A stretch of 37,364 nt of DNA from assembly GCA_034439735.1 (NCBI GenBank), contig JAWXAX010000216.1, positions 1-37,364 on the forward strand, in the 5' to 3' direction. The first letter of the stretch is position 1. Each line of letters opens with the position of its first letter. The translations under genes and the position numbers were made by a program. A model generated the notes under the pieces. That model saw only the letters and a program-made list of their open reading frames with translations. It ran no database searches and was not told the DNA's origin. Shown here in pieces: positions 15,093-23,896 of this stretch. Source of the DNA: Rhodothermales bacterium (lineage in GTDB: Bacteria > Bacteroidota > Rhodothermia > Rhodothermales > JAHQVL01).

Positions 15093-16781
15093 TTATTTCA
15101 TGAAGACCATCGACCGTGATTGCGCACCGTCGGGGGTTTTAAGCGTGTAGAAATAGGTCCCGCTCGGCATGCGCCCGCCTTCGAAGTCGATCTGATGCGT
15201 GCCTGCAGCCTGGTAGGCGTCCACGAGGGTGCGGACGAGCCGTCCTTGAGCGTCGAATACCTGCAGCGTGACGCGGCTCGGTTGGTTGAGGGTGTAGCCG
15301 ATATTCGTCGTCGGGTTGAATGGGTTGGGATAGTTCTGGGAGAGCTGGAACGCGGCCGGCACCGGCGTCGGCTCGTTGCTCACCTGGACCTTGCTTCCGA
15401 TGATGTCCATGCGGGGCACAGCCATGCCGAGCATAGCGTCCACATCCGCAGGAGGCATGCCGAACCAGTCCTGGAGGATGGAGGCATACACCGAGCGGAA
15501 ATCGGTCGTGGGCTCGGGGTCGCCGCCGTAGAGCTGGGTGACGAGGTCGGATTGCGAACCGTAGACGCCGCGTTTCAGGCCGGGGCCGAACATGAGCATC
15601 GAGGCGCCGGCGCCATGGTCGGTGCCGCGCGATCCGTTTTCGCCGAGCGTGCGGCCAAACTCGGAATAGGTCATCGTCAGGACTTTCTGGTCGAGACCGT
15701 CCACCGCGAGGTCCTGGTAGAAGGCCGCCACGGAGTCCGCGATGGACCGCCAGCGATCGGCGTATTGGCCGGTGGCGCCGCCCTGGTTCGAGTGCGTGTC
15801 GAATCCGCCGATGGAGACGGAGATGACCTTGGCGCCCAGTCCGCCGCGGATGAGGCGGGCGGCGGCGGACATGTTGTCGCCGAAGCCGTTCGGGTAGGTG
15901 CCGGCCAGGTTGGTGCCGGCGTTAGCGGCGCGCTGGATGGACGACACATAACTCAACGCGGCGTTGGCGACGGCGCGTGCGTACTTGAGCGGCCGGCCGT
16001 AGGCCACGTTGTCGACTCGGGCATCGGTGGCGTCGTAGAGGCCGCGTCGGGCGATCTCTTCGATGAACTGGGCGTCGCCCAGGCTCACACCGAGGTTGCC
16101 GAGGTTGCTCTGGAACAGCGATACCGGTCCGCCGATGAGGACGGCCAGCGGGTGGTCGAGCGGCTGTCCGATGGTATCGAGCACATCCTCGACATACCGG
16201 CCCCATACGCCGGACGTGTAATTGACGTTGCCGCTGCCGATGATGCTGCCGCTGCCCGTGGCCCAGTTGACGGTGCCTTCGAAGTGCGACCGGGTCGAGC
16301 TGCGGTAGCCGGTGTTCAGTACGGCCGCGAGGCGGTTGTTATTCCACAGGTTCGTCAGGCTCGCCATGGCCGGGTGCAGGCCGTGGTCATTCTCCAGCGG
16401 CAAAACCTGGCTTCGTGGGATCGCTATCGTCGGGCGAACGCGATAATATTCGTCGATCTCGTAGGGGACGACCGTGTTGAGGGCGTCGTTGCCGCCGTTG
16501 AGCTGGATGAGCACCAGGATGCGGTCCACATCCGCGCTCTGGATGGCCTGGAGGATGGGTGCATGCCCGAAGGCCGTGACCGGGCTTCCGTTAAGCATGA
16601 CCGAGGCGCCGGCGACGCCCATCCCGAGGCGGGTGAGGAAGTCGCGACGCGACCACTTGAGGTGGTCCTGCGTGTGGGCGGCGCCATCCTCGAGCCGGGC
16701 GCCGCGGCGGCCCCCTTCGGCTTCGGTATGGCCGTGGCCTTCGTGCCCCTGGTGATCGTGGTGATTGCAATGCTCGTGCAT
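15093..16781 (-). CDS. DUF1501 secreted protein with His-rich leader, Tat motif and T9SS sorting domain
   Basis: 562 residues from ATG 16781. Residues 1-18 contain eight His and one Cys (MHEHCNHHDHQGHEGHGH). SRRDFL at 44-49 and a short hydrophobic stretch (LGMGVAGASVML) form a twin-arginine-like signal. The DUF1501 domain (sulfatase/alkaline-phosphatase-like fold) follows, with LIQLNGGNDALNTVVPY, DFRSVYASILQDWFG and an FGRTLGENGSRGTDHGAG segment holding conserved Asp/His. The last 80 or so residues are a type IX secretion sorting domain beginning SQNYPNPFNPTT and ending FMK. The frame is open far upstream (to 17225), but that would overlap the DUF1800 gene. It lies 59 bp after DUF1800, with which DUF1501 proteins are commonly paired. 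Enzymatic activity is unproven. Confidence 0.92.
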   Translation of the reverse strand: MHEHCNHHDHQGHEGHGHTEAEGGRRGARLEDGAAHTQDHLKWSRRDFLTRLGMGVAGASVMLNGSPVTAFGHAPILQAIQSADVDRILVLIQLNGGNDALNTVVPYEIDEYYRVRPTIAIPRSQVLPLENDHGLHPAMASLTNLWNNNRLAAVLNTGYRSSTRSHFEGTVNWATGSGSIIGSGNVNYTSGVWGRYVEDVLDTIGQPLDHPLAVLIGGPVSLFQSNLGNLGVSLGDAQFIEEIARRGLYDATDARVDNVAYGRPLKYARAVANAALSYVSSIQRAANAGTNLAGTYPNGFGDNMSAAARLIRGGLGAKVISVSIGGFDTHSNQGGATGQYADRWRSIADSVAAFYQDLAVDGLDQKVLTMTYSEFGRTLGENGSRGTDHGAGASMLMFGPGLKRGVYGSQSDLVTQLYGGDPEPTTDFRSVYASILQDWFGMPPADVDAMLGMAVPRMDIIGSKVQVSNEPTPVPAAFQLSQNYPNPFNPTTNIGYTLNQPSRVTLQVFDAQGRLVRTLVDAYQAAGTHQIDFEGGRMPSGTYFYTLKTPDGAQSRSMVFMK

Positions 16782-16840
16782 GGGTATACCTGAAAAATGA
16801 ATTCCGTTTCTTGAGGCGAAGAAAGGGGGCCCAGGCAACG

Positions 16841-18463
<1,623 letters not shown>

Positions 18464-19070
18464 GGTTGTCCCAAAAGGTGCTTTCAAACCGAGCGGAGTG
18501 TGCGAAAGCCTCTGCGCGAGCGGGGAGGGACTCACCTGGGGGAGAGAGGCGTCTGAGGGCTATATCGTCTCTTCCACGTACTGTGCCAAACACAATCGGG
18601 CCCGGCATAACGCGTCCAGCCACCCCGGCGGGGCCAGCCTCCCGTTACCCGATAAAATACATCCGTTTCGTTTCTACCTGAAAGGGCCTGGAAACGCCTG
18701 CAAGTGGCAAAATCGTAGGCTTTCTCCCGGTTTTGAGCGGATAGCCGCGTTGGTGTTACCCCCCGTAGGACGCCTTTTTTGTCACTTCGCCGAGCCTTAC
18801 ATCCGCTGGTCTGTCGCCTGCGCAAGGTGAGTAATGGCGCGACGTGGGGTTATTTTGTGCGTGATCCCGGAAGGATCGAGGAGGCCGCAATCCCGGGTCC
18901 CAGAGTGAGCACGGGAATGATACATGGCAATTCGCTTGCCGAAACCCCCCAAAAACAGCCCGATCGTATCACGGGCGCTCGATAGGCGTGTGCGTTTTAG
19001 ACTGGCCCGGCATCAACTCGTCGATGTCGGGACGGGGAGGAGTGTCCCGGACGGCTGTGTGTGCGTGAAA
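18464..19070. other. 607-bp non-coding interval
   Basis: No open frame here resembles a protein; the longer frames on both strands look like chance frames in GC-rich DNA. The interval carries the serS terminator (18951-18976) and a second small hairpin, CGGGAC 19028-19033 with GTCCCG 19044-19049, just after the serS stop. The leftmost 300 bp should hold the promoter of the DUF1800-DUF1501-WG block, but I see no convincing -35/-10 or TAnnTTTG box. No tRNA or riboswitch was recognised. Confidence 0.5.
18951..18976 (-). terminator. rho-independent terminator after serS
   Basis: On the minus strand GCCCG, a 9-base loop and CGGGC (18976-18958) are followed by TG and five T (18955-18951). It lies about 95 bp after the serS stop codon in the right orientation. 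Confidence 0.6.
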
Positions 19071-20351
19071 TCAACCGATGGTAGGGAATCCCGTGTAAGG
19101 CTGGAGGGCGTCCGGGATGACGATCGAGCCGTCCACCCGCTGCCCGTTCTCGAGTAGCGCCGCGACGATGCGAGGGAGCGCCAGGCCACTGCCGTTGAGG
19201 GTATGGACGAACGAGGGCTTCTTTTCACTTTCCTTGCGATAACGCATCGCGAGCCGGCGCGCCTGAAAGGCCTCGAAATTCGAGGTGGAAGACACCTCCA
19301 GCCAGCGTTGCTGGCCAGCGCTCCACACCTCGAGGTCGTATTTCTTCGACTGCGTGAAGCCCATGTCGGCCGTGCACATCAAGAGCCGGCGGTAGCGCAA
19401 CCCGAGCCGCACCAGCGGGCGCTCGGCGTCTTCGCGGAGTGCTTCGAGGGCCTGATAACTCTGGTCTTCCGCTACGATCTGCACAAGTTCCACTTTATCG
19501 AACTGGTGCAGCCGGTTCAGACCGCGTACATCTTTTCCGTAGGAACCGGCCTCGCGTCGGAAGCACGGGGTGTAGGCGGCGTATTTGATCGGAAGATCGG
19601 CCTCCTGCAGCACCTCCTGACGGTGGAAGTTGGTTACGGGGACCTCCGCGGTCGGGATGGCATACAGCCCGTCGCGGGTCATTTCGTACATCTGATCTTC
19701 CTTGTCGGGTAGCTGCCCCGTGCCGCGCGCGCTGTCGGCGTTGACCAGTATCGGGGGCTGGATCTCCGTATACCCGCCTTCATCGACGGCGAGATCGAGG
19801 AAAAACGCAACGAGCGCTCGCTGCAAACGGGCTCCTTTGCCGATATAAAACGGGAAGCCGGCGCCGGTGACCTTGGCCCCCCGCTCGAAGTCCAGCAGGC
19901 CATGGCGTGCGGCGAGCTCCCAGTGGGGCAACGGAGCGAAGTCGAATGCCGGCGCTTCGCCCCACTCATAGGCCACTACGTTGTCCTCGGGAGAGGCGCC
20001 CAGGGGCACGCTCGGATGAGGGATGTTAGGCACCTCGAGAAGGAGCGCATCCATTTCAATTTCTTGCGCGCGCGCCTCTTCCTCCAGCCCTTTTAGCAGG
20101 CCCTTCATCTCGGAGCTTTCGGCTTTGATGCGATCGGCTTCCTCCCGTTTCCCCTCACGCATCAGGATGCCCACTTCGCGGGAACGTTCGTTCGATTGCG
20201 CCTGAAGATCTTGGAGCCGCGTGAGCACATCGCGTCGCGCTGAGTCGCGGTCTAGGATACGATCGACGAGGCCGGCTGCGTCGATGCGTTTGTCGATGAT
20301 GGCTTGGCGCACACGATCGGGTTCGGTGCGGATCAGGTTGATATCGATCAT
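19071..20351 (-). CDS. serS: seryl-tRNA synthetase
   Basis: Charges tRNA-Ser (and tRNA-Sec) with serine, in the cytosol. 426 residues, standard bacterial length, from ATG 20351. The N-terminal coiled-coil arm that contacts the tRNA spans about residues 1-110 (MIDINLIRTEPDRVRQAI). The class II core has TAEVPVT at 234-240, motif 2 at about 264-288 (FRREAGSYGKDVRGL and HQFDKVE) and motif 3 at about 388-400 (SGLALPRIVAALLEN). All key residues look intact. Its 5' leader is almost wholly made of a 14-bp tandem repeat (20355-20452), which ends three bases from the start codon. Confidence 0.98.
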   Translation of the reverse strand: MIDINLIRTEPDRVRQAIIDKRIDAAGLVDRILDRDSARRDVLTRLQDLQAQSNERSREVGILMREGKREEADRIKAESSEMKGLLKGLEEEARAQEIEMDALLLEVPNIPHPSVPLGASPEDNVVAYEWGEAPAFDFAPLPHWELAARHGLLDFERGAKVTGAGFPFYIGKGARLQRALVAFFLDLAVDEGGYTEIQPPILVNADSARGTGQLPDKEDQMYEMTRDGLYAIPTAEVPVTNFHRQEVLQEADLPIKYAAYTPCFRREAGSYGKDVRGLNRLHQFDKVELVQIVAEDQSYQALEALREDAERPLVRLGLRYRRLLMCTADMGFTQSKKYDLEVWSAGQQRWLEVSSTSNFEAFQARRLAMRYRKESEKKPSFVHTLNGSGLALPRIVAALLENGQRVDGSIVIPDALQPYTGFPTIG

Positions 20352-20354
20352 GCT

Positions 20355-20452
20355 CGGTTACTATCGAACGGTTACTATCGAACGGATACTATCGAACGGA
20401 TACTAGCGAACGGTTACTGTCGAACGGTTACTAGCGAACGGTTACTAGCGAA
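20355..20452. repeat. 14-bp tandem repeat array, seven copies, before serS
   Basis: Seven units of exactly 14 bp, consensus cggttactatcgaa, run head to tail: 20355, 20369, 20383, 20397, 20411, 20425, 20439. Variation is limited to positions 4 (t/a) and 9-10 (at, ag or gt). The array occupies nearly the whole gap between the RmlD-like gene and serS, so it is transcribed as the serS leader or lies across its promoter. It is more AT-rich than its surroundings. Confidence 0.95.
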
Positions 20453-20463
20453 CACAGAAGCGA

Positions 20464-21390
20464 TCACGAAGTCGAAACGGGCAACCCGAGCCGCGCGCCG
20501 AGGTGCGCGAGGTTTTGCTCGATCGTATGTGGCTTGTACCCGAATTCGGTTTCTGCTTTCAAGATGATAAAGCCCGTGGTGAGCGGACGAAGCGCCCTTT
20601 GACTGAATGAGGCGCTGTTTGTTCTTTTGATGAGCGAGGCGTCCAGGTCGAAGGTGGCGGCAATCTTCAGGGCGAAGTCGTACACGCTCAGGTACTCGCG
20701 TCCGGAGAGGTGGTAGAGGCCCGTTTTGTCGAACTTCACGAGGCGGAGGATGCCCTGGGCGAGGTCGGGCGCATAGGTAGGGGTGCGCCACTGGTCGTCC
20801 ACTACCTGAATTTCTTCGCCCTTGCTCAGTTTGTCGATCACCCACAACACGAAGTTGCCGCGGCTAAGGCGTTCGCCGGCGCCGTACACGAGCACCGTCC
20901 GAACGATCGCCCAGCGCCCGAGACCGGATTTGATGATCGCATTTTCGGCGGCGAGCTTGGACTTCCCGTAGAAGTTCACGGGATCCGGACGCTGGCTTTC
21001 GATGTACGGCCCCCCTTTGCCGTCGAACACAAAATCGGTGGATAGATGGACCATCTTGACGCTGAAGTTGAGGCAGCTGCGGGTCATCTGTTCAACGGCC
21101 TCTACATTGACCCTCCAGCAGGCGTCGCGCTCATCCTCACACTGGTCAACGGCGGTCATGGCGGCGCAATTGATGACCACGTCCGGCGTGAAAATGTTGA
21201 ATAGGTGGCGGACTTCGGCGGTGTTCGTGAGGTCGAGCCGGGTGTAGCCGCACGACCCATTGCTGAAGCGGGGCTCGACATCCTTGCCTGTGGCCAGAAT
21301 ATCGAATTCCGGGTACGGACTGAGCGCCGTTACAAGTTCCTGGCCCAGCAGGCCGTTGGCGCCTGTGATGAGTATACGTTGGTAGAGCAT
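20464..21390 (-). CDS. RmlD-like NAD(P)-dependent sugar reductase (SDR family)
   Basis: 308 residues from ATG 21390. Extended short-chain dehydrogenase of the dTDP-4-dehydrorhamnose reductase (RmlD) type: nucleotide-binding ITGANGLLGQ at residues 8-17, STDFVFDG at 117-124, and catalytic Tyr141/Lys145 in FYGKSK. RmlD reduces dTDP-4-keto-rhamnose to dTDP-rhamnose for cell-surface polysaccharides, but no rmlA/B/C genes are nearby, so the true substrate may be another nucleotide sugar. The frame is open to 21519, touching the next gene, but residues before the ATG are low-complexity. It is followed by the 14-bp repeat array and serS. Confidence 0.87.
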   Translation of the reverse strand: MLYQRILITGANGLLGQELVTALSPYPEFDILATGKDVEPRFSNGSCGYTRLDLTNTAEVRHLFNIFTPDVVINCAAMTAVDQCEDERDACWRVNVEAVEQMTRSCLNFSVKMVHLSTDFVFDGKGGPYIESQRPDPVNFYGKSKLAAENAIIKSGLGRWAIVRTVLVYGAGERLSRGNFVLWVIDKLSKGEEIQVVDDQWRTPTYAPDLAQGILRLVKFDKTGLYHLSGREYLSVYDFALKIAATFDLDASLIKRTNSASFSQRALRPLTTGFIILKAETEFGYKPHTIEQNLAHLGARLGLPVSTS

Positions 21391-21518
21391 GATGCAATGA
21401 GTGGGGCCGTGGGGGCCGCGTTGAGCGCCACAAGATACGGCACGGCGAGGCGGTTGGAAACGGGGGCCCTGGCGCGATGTCCTGCTCGGTCGACGCCTGG
21501 CGGCAGCCGAGATCATCA

Positions 21519-22019
21519 TTAGCGGAAAAAGTACCGCATGCCGGCGGCTCCGCCAATGCGGACGTGCGAATCGGGCAGGATCTCGAAATTGGGACGCGCC
21601 TGGAGAAATATCTCGAAGCGTTGGGTGAAGTAATTGAGACCGACCAGGGCCGAGAGGCCGAAGCGGGTCGATGGGCGGTTGCGGGGTGACAACCGGCCGG
21701 CGTGCAGACCGGGGCCCAGGAAAAAGCCGAGGGGCGATTCAGGAATCGCGTACTCGTACGAAGCATGGAAGGTGGCGAACACGGAACGGTCGAACCCCCA
21801 GGCGGCCAGCAGGTCCACCGCGATATCCGGCTGGAGATAATACTTTGCCGTGATGCCCGTCGGTTGGCCCACCTGCGCACCGACGCCGAACCGGCCCGGG
21901 GGGGCCGTACGCTGGGCGTTCGCCGGCGGCGCCAGCGTACCCAGCAGGGCGCTCAGGATCAAACCCTGGATCAAACCAGGCATCCAGCCCGACATCCAAC
22001 CCGGCTCGACGGTCGTCAT
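21519..22019 (-). CDS. small outer-membrane beta-barrel-like protein
   Basis: 166 residues from ATG 22019, which overlaps the thioesterase stop by four bases (ATGA), implying translational coupling. The N-terminal signal peptide ends in PPANAQ (about residue 36). The mature part alternates hydrophobic and polar residues with many Gly/Phe/Tyr (FGVGAQVGQPTGITAKYYL, FGLSALVGLNYF) and ends GMRYFFR, a beta-barrel-like aromatic C-terminus. I recognise no named family. The signal-peptide coding region is built from four 12-bp near repeats. An internal ATG (codon 9 or 13) would give a more normal signal length. Confidence 0.75.
   Translation of the reverse strand: MTTVEPGWMSGWMPGLIQGLILSALLGTLAPPANAQRTAPPGRFGVGAQVGQPTGITAKYYLQPDIAVDLLAAWGFDRSVFATFHASYEYAIPESPLGFFLGPGLHAGRLSPRNRPSTRFGLSALVGLNYFTQRFEIFLQARPNFEILPDSHVRIGGAAGMRYFFR
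21954..22001. repeat. 12-bp imperfect tandem repeat inside a signal-peptide region
   Basis: Read on the minus strand, four units follow each other: GGTTGGATGTCG, GGCTGGATGCCT, GGTTTGATCCAG, GGTTTGATCCTG. They encode GWMS, GWMP, GLIQ and GLIL at residues 7-22 of the small outer-membrane protein. Confidence 0.85.
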
Positions 22020-22558
22020 TCGTCCCGATGCTGGTGCGTCAGTGTGCCGATGATGTCCTCTTTGATGAGGCGCGCATCCTTCAGCGGCAGCCTTCCGGCA
22101 ATCACCAGGCGGAGCTCGCGCCGCCGCGCCGCCGCCTCGTAACTGGCTATTTCCTGTTCACTTTCCGGGACGATCGGCGGCACCTGGACGGGCCGGCGCT
22201 CTTCATTGATCGCCACGAACGTGTAATACGCGCGGTTGCATTTCCGGCGAGTCCGCGCGATGGCGTTTTCAGCCCACACATTCAGTTCGATTTCCAGCGA
22301 GGTGCGGAACGTCCGGTTCACCTGCCCTTCGATCACCACGATTTCCCCGTGGTGGATCGGCGACTCGAACTCGACGGAGTCAACGGCAGCGGTGACACAC
22401 ACCTGGTTGGTATGGCGCTGGGCCGAGATCGCCGCGCAGATATCCATGAGGTACATCAGCCGGCCGCCCATCATGTTGCCGAGGTTGTTGGTGTCGTTCG
22501 GCAATACCATTTCGGTCATGATACAACGGGAGGCGGCGACGGTTTTTTGTTCGTGCAT
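22016..22558 (-). CDS. acyl-CoA thioesterase, hotdog fold
   Basis: 180 residues from ATG 22558. Matches the YciA/BFIT hotdog thioesterase group: LPNDTNNLGNMMGGRLMYLMD at about residues 19-39 holds the conserved catalytic/dimer loop (pieces LPNDTN, GGRLM), followed by VTAAVDSVEFESPIHHGEIV and the strand RTSLEIELNVWAEN. These enzymes hydrolyse acyl-CoA to free acid and CoA, in the cytosol. Chain-length preference is not visible. It starts 23 bp after the secreted YRGGSF protein's stop and overlaps the outer-membrane protein gene by ATGA. Confidence 0.9.
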   Translation of the reverse strand: MHEQKTVAASRCIMTEMVLPNDTNNLGNMMGGRLMYLMDICAAISAQRHTNQVCVTAAVDSVEFESPIHHGEIVVIEGQVNRTFRTSLEIELNVWAENAIARTRRKCNRAYYTFVAINEERRPVQVPPIVPESEQEIASYEAAARRRELRLVIAGRLPLKDARLIKEDIIGTLTHQHRDE

Positions 22559-22581
22559 GGGGGAATCTCGCGGGCGATCGC

Positions 22582-23853
22582 TCAGGTCTTTTGTTTCTTC
22601 TTCTTCGCGGCGGGGAATAGGACATTGTTCAGGATGAGTCGGTATCCGGGTGAGTTCTTGTGGAGGCTCAACTCGGTAGGGGGGTCTCCGACGAAGTGCT
22701 GATAGTCTTCGGGGTCGTGGCCGGCATAAAACGTAAATGTACCCTCACCGCTCGCTCCGTGCACGTAGCGTACCTCATCCCGGCCCGGTGCTTCGGCAAG
22801 GATAACGACACTGGGTTTGATCAGATCCTTGCGAAAGCTGGTGGTCTGCCCGATGAACCCCTTGACGGTAGAGACATGATTCTGGGTGAGCATCGTCGGG
22901 ACGGGATCCCACTTGGCGCTGAACTCGAAGAGGGTAAAATAATCGAGCGCCGGATTTCTGAGCTGGGGCGGCGGTGCGCCGGTGTCGATGTTGGCGTGTT
23001 CGTATTGTTGGGCGTTGAAGTTGGGGCGGAAGTTCTCGAAGGCGAACGTCTGCGCGAAGTCCAGTTTGCTCAGCGCATCCGGGTCGATCGGGTCGCCATC
23101 GTATTCGGCGGGGACGATGTCCGTCGCGTGGGCCGCGAGCGCAAGGTCGAACGTATCCGAGCCGGAGCACATGGCAAAGAGGAAACCGCCTTGGGTGACG
23201 TAATCGCGGATCAGATGGGTGACCGCCAGCTTGAGCTGGCTCACTTTTCGGAAGCCATGCCGGCGGGCAGCGGTTTCGGCCTGGCGCTGCTGCTCGATGT
23301 ACCAGGGCATGGACCGGTACTGAAGGAACTTGCCGTATTGCCCGGTGAAGTCCTCGTGGTGTAGATGCAGCCAGTCGTACTCGCTCAGCTTGCCCTCCAT
23401 GATCTCGTCATCATAGATCATGTCGTACGGGACTTCGGCGTAATTCAGGGCGAGCAACACCGCGTCGTCCCAGGGAAGCGTTTGCTGCGGGGCATAGACG
23501 GCCACACGCGGCGCCTTTTCAAGCCGCATCAGCGCCGTATTGTTGGCCTCACTTTCCACTTCGGCAACGATGGCGGCCGTCTGGGCGCCGCTCGCGCGCT
23601 CGTAGGTGACGCCGCGGACGCGCAGTTCGGCCTCGAGTTCATCGAAGGTAGCGATCAGGAAGGATCCACCGCGGTAGTTCAGCAGCCAGTCCACACTTAC
23701 GCCCTGATTGAGCGCCCAGAAGGCGAGGCCGTAGGCTTTCAAGTGGTCGGACTGGCCGGCGTCCATCGGGATGAGGAGGTCCTGGGCGTGCAGCCGAACA
23801 GGCGGCGCGAAGCACAGCGCGAAAACAAGCAGGATCGAGGAATATCGGATCAT
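22582..23853 (-). CDS. secreted protein of unknown function, YRGGSF family
   Basis: 423 residues from ATG 23853, with a signal peptide ending in RLHAQ (about residue 24). The mature start LLIPMDAGQSDHLKAYGLAFW, then VDWLLNYRGGSFLI, is a pattern I recall from Bacteroidota proteins carried in databases as asparagine synthetase B; no AsnB glutaminase or synthetase motif is visible, so that name would be wrong. The middle resembles a class I glutamine-amidotransferase-like fold (WLHLHHEDFTGQ, then GGFLFAMCSGSDTFDLAL). The C-terminus is basic (AAKKKKQKT). It follows the TPR gene by 43 bp. A GTG at 23910 would overlap the TPR gene and lose the signal peptide. Confidence 0.8.
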   Translation of the reverse strand: MIRYSSILLVFALCFAPPVRLHAQDLLIPMDAGQSDHLKAYGLAFWALNQGVSVDWLLNYRGGSFLIATFDELEAELRVRGVTYERASGAQTAAIVAEVESEANNTALMRLEKAPRVAVYAPQQTLPWDDAVLLALNYAEVPYDMIYDDEIMEGKLSEYDWLHLHHEDFTGQYGKFLQYRSMPWYIEQQRQAETAARRHGFRKVSQLKLAVTHLIRDYVTQGGFLFAMCSGSDTFDLALAAHATDIVPAEYDGDPIDPDALSKLDFAQTFAFENFRPNFNAQQYEHANIDTGAPPPQLRNPALDYFTLFEFSAKWDPVPTMLTQNHVSTVKGFIGQTTSFRKDLIKPSVVILAEAPGRDEVRYVHGASGEGTFTFYAGHDPEDYQHFVGDPPTELSLHKNSPGYRLILNNVLFPAAKKKKQKT

Positions 23854-23896
23854 GGGGTGTGGATCGTGTGCCTGAAACAGAAGGAAACGCCGGCGA

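Noticed and set aside
15120-16793. 557-codon open frame on the plus strand antisense to the DUF1501 gene
   Set aside because: Its protein has no recognisable domain. Long antisense frames are expected in GC-rich genes with strong codon bias, and the DUF1501 frame has clear domains.
18532-18825. 97-codon minus-strand frame in the gap before DUF1800
   Set aside because: No domain, unusual composition, non-ATG start uncertain; treated as chance.
22582-23853. Asparagine synthetase B annotation
   Set aside because: No N-terminal Cys nucleophile glutaminase or ATP-pyrophosphatase SGGxDS motif; a signal peptide makes a cytosolic synthetase unlikely.
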